A stretch of DNA of 64,000 nucleotides from Rugalucina vietnamica (taxonomy: Eukaryota > Mollusca > Bivalvia > Lucinida > Lucinidae). The stretch spans positions 36,384,406 through 36,448,405 of the forward strand of contig OZ024876.1 of assembly GCA_964017185.1 (NCBI GenBank), given 5' to 3'. Below are positions 63,042 to 64,000 of the stretch, piece after piece. The translations under genes were made by a program, and so were the position numbers. The notes below the pieces were generated by a model. That model did not search any database. It saw only the letters and a program-made list of their open reading frames with translations, and was not told where the DNA came from. Every line of letters begins with the position of its first letter. Positions within the stretch are counted from its first letter, which is position 1.

Positions 63042-63340
63042 ATATTCACGTATCAACGGCGTATCGCACGCGTATCTATGAAAATTGCAATACGCCGAGG
63101 TCTGAGACGTATTTTGTTCAAGCGACGTATGTACCACGTACTTGTGACGTACCTGCTACGTTCCTGTGGCGTATCAGTGACGTATCTGTATTAGTATGGA
63201 ATTTCTCTTTCGTATGTACGGCGTATCAAGGTGTATGTGCTACGTACGTGTGACGTATGTGTGGCGTATGAAGCGTACGCGTGACGTATCTACGACGTAT
63301 GTACTACGTTCCATTCTTATCTGCGGCGTATCTGTTCTAT
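63042..63340. repeat. Array of CGTAY motifs at ~10-11-bp spacing
   Basis: More than 20 CGTAT/CGTAC pentamers (or variants) in 300 bp, in units like GTGACGTATCT, GTGGCGTATGA and CGACGTATGT. Spacing is close to the DNA helical turn. Two frames that run through it are not credible proteins. Confidence 0.7.
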
Positions 63341-63347
63341 ACCAATT

Positions 63348-64000
63348 GCTTTTTATCGCACCTGCTTATAGCATGGTGCGATATAGGATTCCAAATTTCC
63401 GTCCGTCCGTCCGTCAACATTTACGTCGAAGTTTGGTTTTCCCTACATCAGTGATAGCTGCGAGTATGAAACCTTGCATACTAATTGTCCTTGATATACC
63501 CTTCAAGCACGCACCTTCGCCCGTGCCCTTGCCCTATATTTCACAGTGCGTTGACTTTGTTATCTTTTAAAGTCGAAGTTTGGTTTTACGTCGAAGTTTG
63601 GTTTTCTCTGCATCAGTGATAGCTGCGAGTTTGAAACATTGCATAGTAATTATCCATGACATACCCTCCTTGACATGTCCTTGACCTTTATTTCATGGGC
63701 CATTGACTTTGTTGATTTTACGTCGAAATTTGGTTTTCTCTGCATCAGTGATTGCTGCAAGCGTGAAACCATGTATATTTTAAAATTGGCATTGACGTAC
63801 ACTTCAAGCACGCACCTTGACTCGGTGCCCTTGACCTATATTTCACGGTCCATTGACTGTGTTAATTTTTACGTCAACGTTTGGTTTTCTGTGCACCTAA
63901 GGTAGGTGCGAATGTGAAACCTTGCATAGTAATTGTCTTTGACATACCCTTTCAGAACACACCTTGACCTGGTGCCCTGGACCTATATTTCTCGTTTTTT
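63348..64000. repeat. Minisatellite element C, runs off the window
   Basis: The hairpin ATCGCACCTGC / GCATGGTGCGAT is followed by CCGTCCGTCCGTC. Tandem units of about 150-170 bp follow, around GTCGAAGTTTGGTTTTC, CATCAGTGATAGCTGC and CCTTGACC..TATATTTCAC, beginning near 63422, 63568, 63720 and 63870. Same build as HLE-A and element B. Confidence 0.75.

Noticed and set aside
63020-63570. Frames of 77 and 124 codons over the CGTAY array and element C
   Set aside because: They follow repetitive DNA, change nothing when shifted by one repeat, and show no domain.

Overview
This looks like nuclear DNA of an invertebrate animal, most likely a bivalve mollusc. Genes have GT-AG introns, the DNA is AT-rich, and it is crowded with non-LTR retrotransposons, tRNA-derived SINEs, small inverted-repeat elements and minisatellite-bearing elements. 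The organism assignment is an inference from repeat style, because no species marker is visible. I see no CRISPR array, rRNA, operon or other prokaryotic feature.

Two host genes are supported. (1) Bases 7655-37777 hold a complete ten-coding-exon MFSD12-type gene on the plus strand. In vertebrates this major-facilitator protein carries cysteine into lysosomes and melanosomes. I assembled it exon by exon. The reading phase is consistent throughout, except that the exon 5/6 junction has no obvious GT-AG solution that also preserves family length. The last exon carries an acidic dileucine sorting motif. (2) Bases 57136-62349 hold one 5.2-kb exon encoding a 1731-residue, mostly disordered, basic, probably nuclear protein that I do not recognise.

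Layout. Bases 1-3229: decayed LINE. 3233-5373: DNA transposon with perfect 94-bp inverted ends. 5394-7306: small repeats, a SINE nested in a MITE, and a foldback element just upstream of MFSD12. 7655-37777: MFSD12, whose introns hold a 25-bp minisatellite that copies its own splice donor, a Helentron-like element, a 2.7-kb palindrome, several inverted-repeat elements, a 4.3-kb foldback carrying a CR1-like LINE, and a 4-kb inverted-repeat element with a second Helentron-like copy inside. 37778-50402: MITEs, a mariner-like element with RFX-box-like palindromes, SINEs, a 0.58-kb long-TIR element and two LINE 3' ends on the minus strand. 48540-57053: minisatellite-rich elements, including two more Helentron-like copies. 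57136-62349: the second gene. 62350-64000: MITEs, a CGTAY motif array, and the start of another minisatellite element that runs off the window.

The strongest oddities are the iterated splice donor after MFSD12 exon 2, the MFSD12 exon 5/6 junction, the palindrome in intron 5, four unrelated inverted-repeat elements that each carry many copies of their own 14-16-bp motif, and the recurrent build of hairpin plus GTCC microsatellite plus minisatellite.
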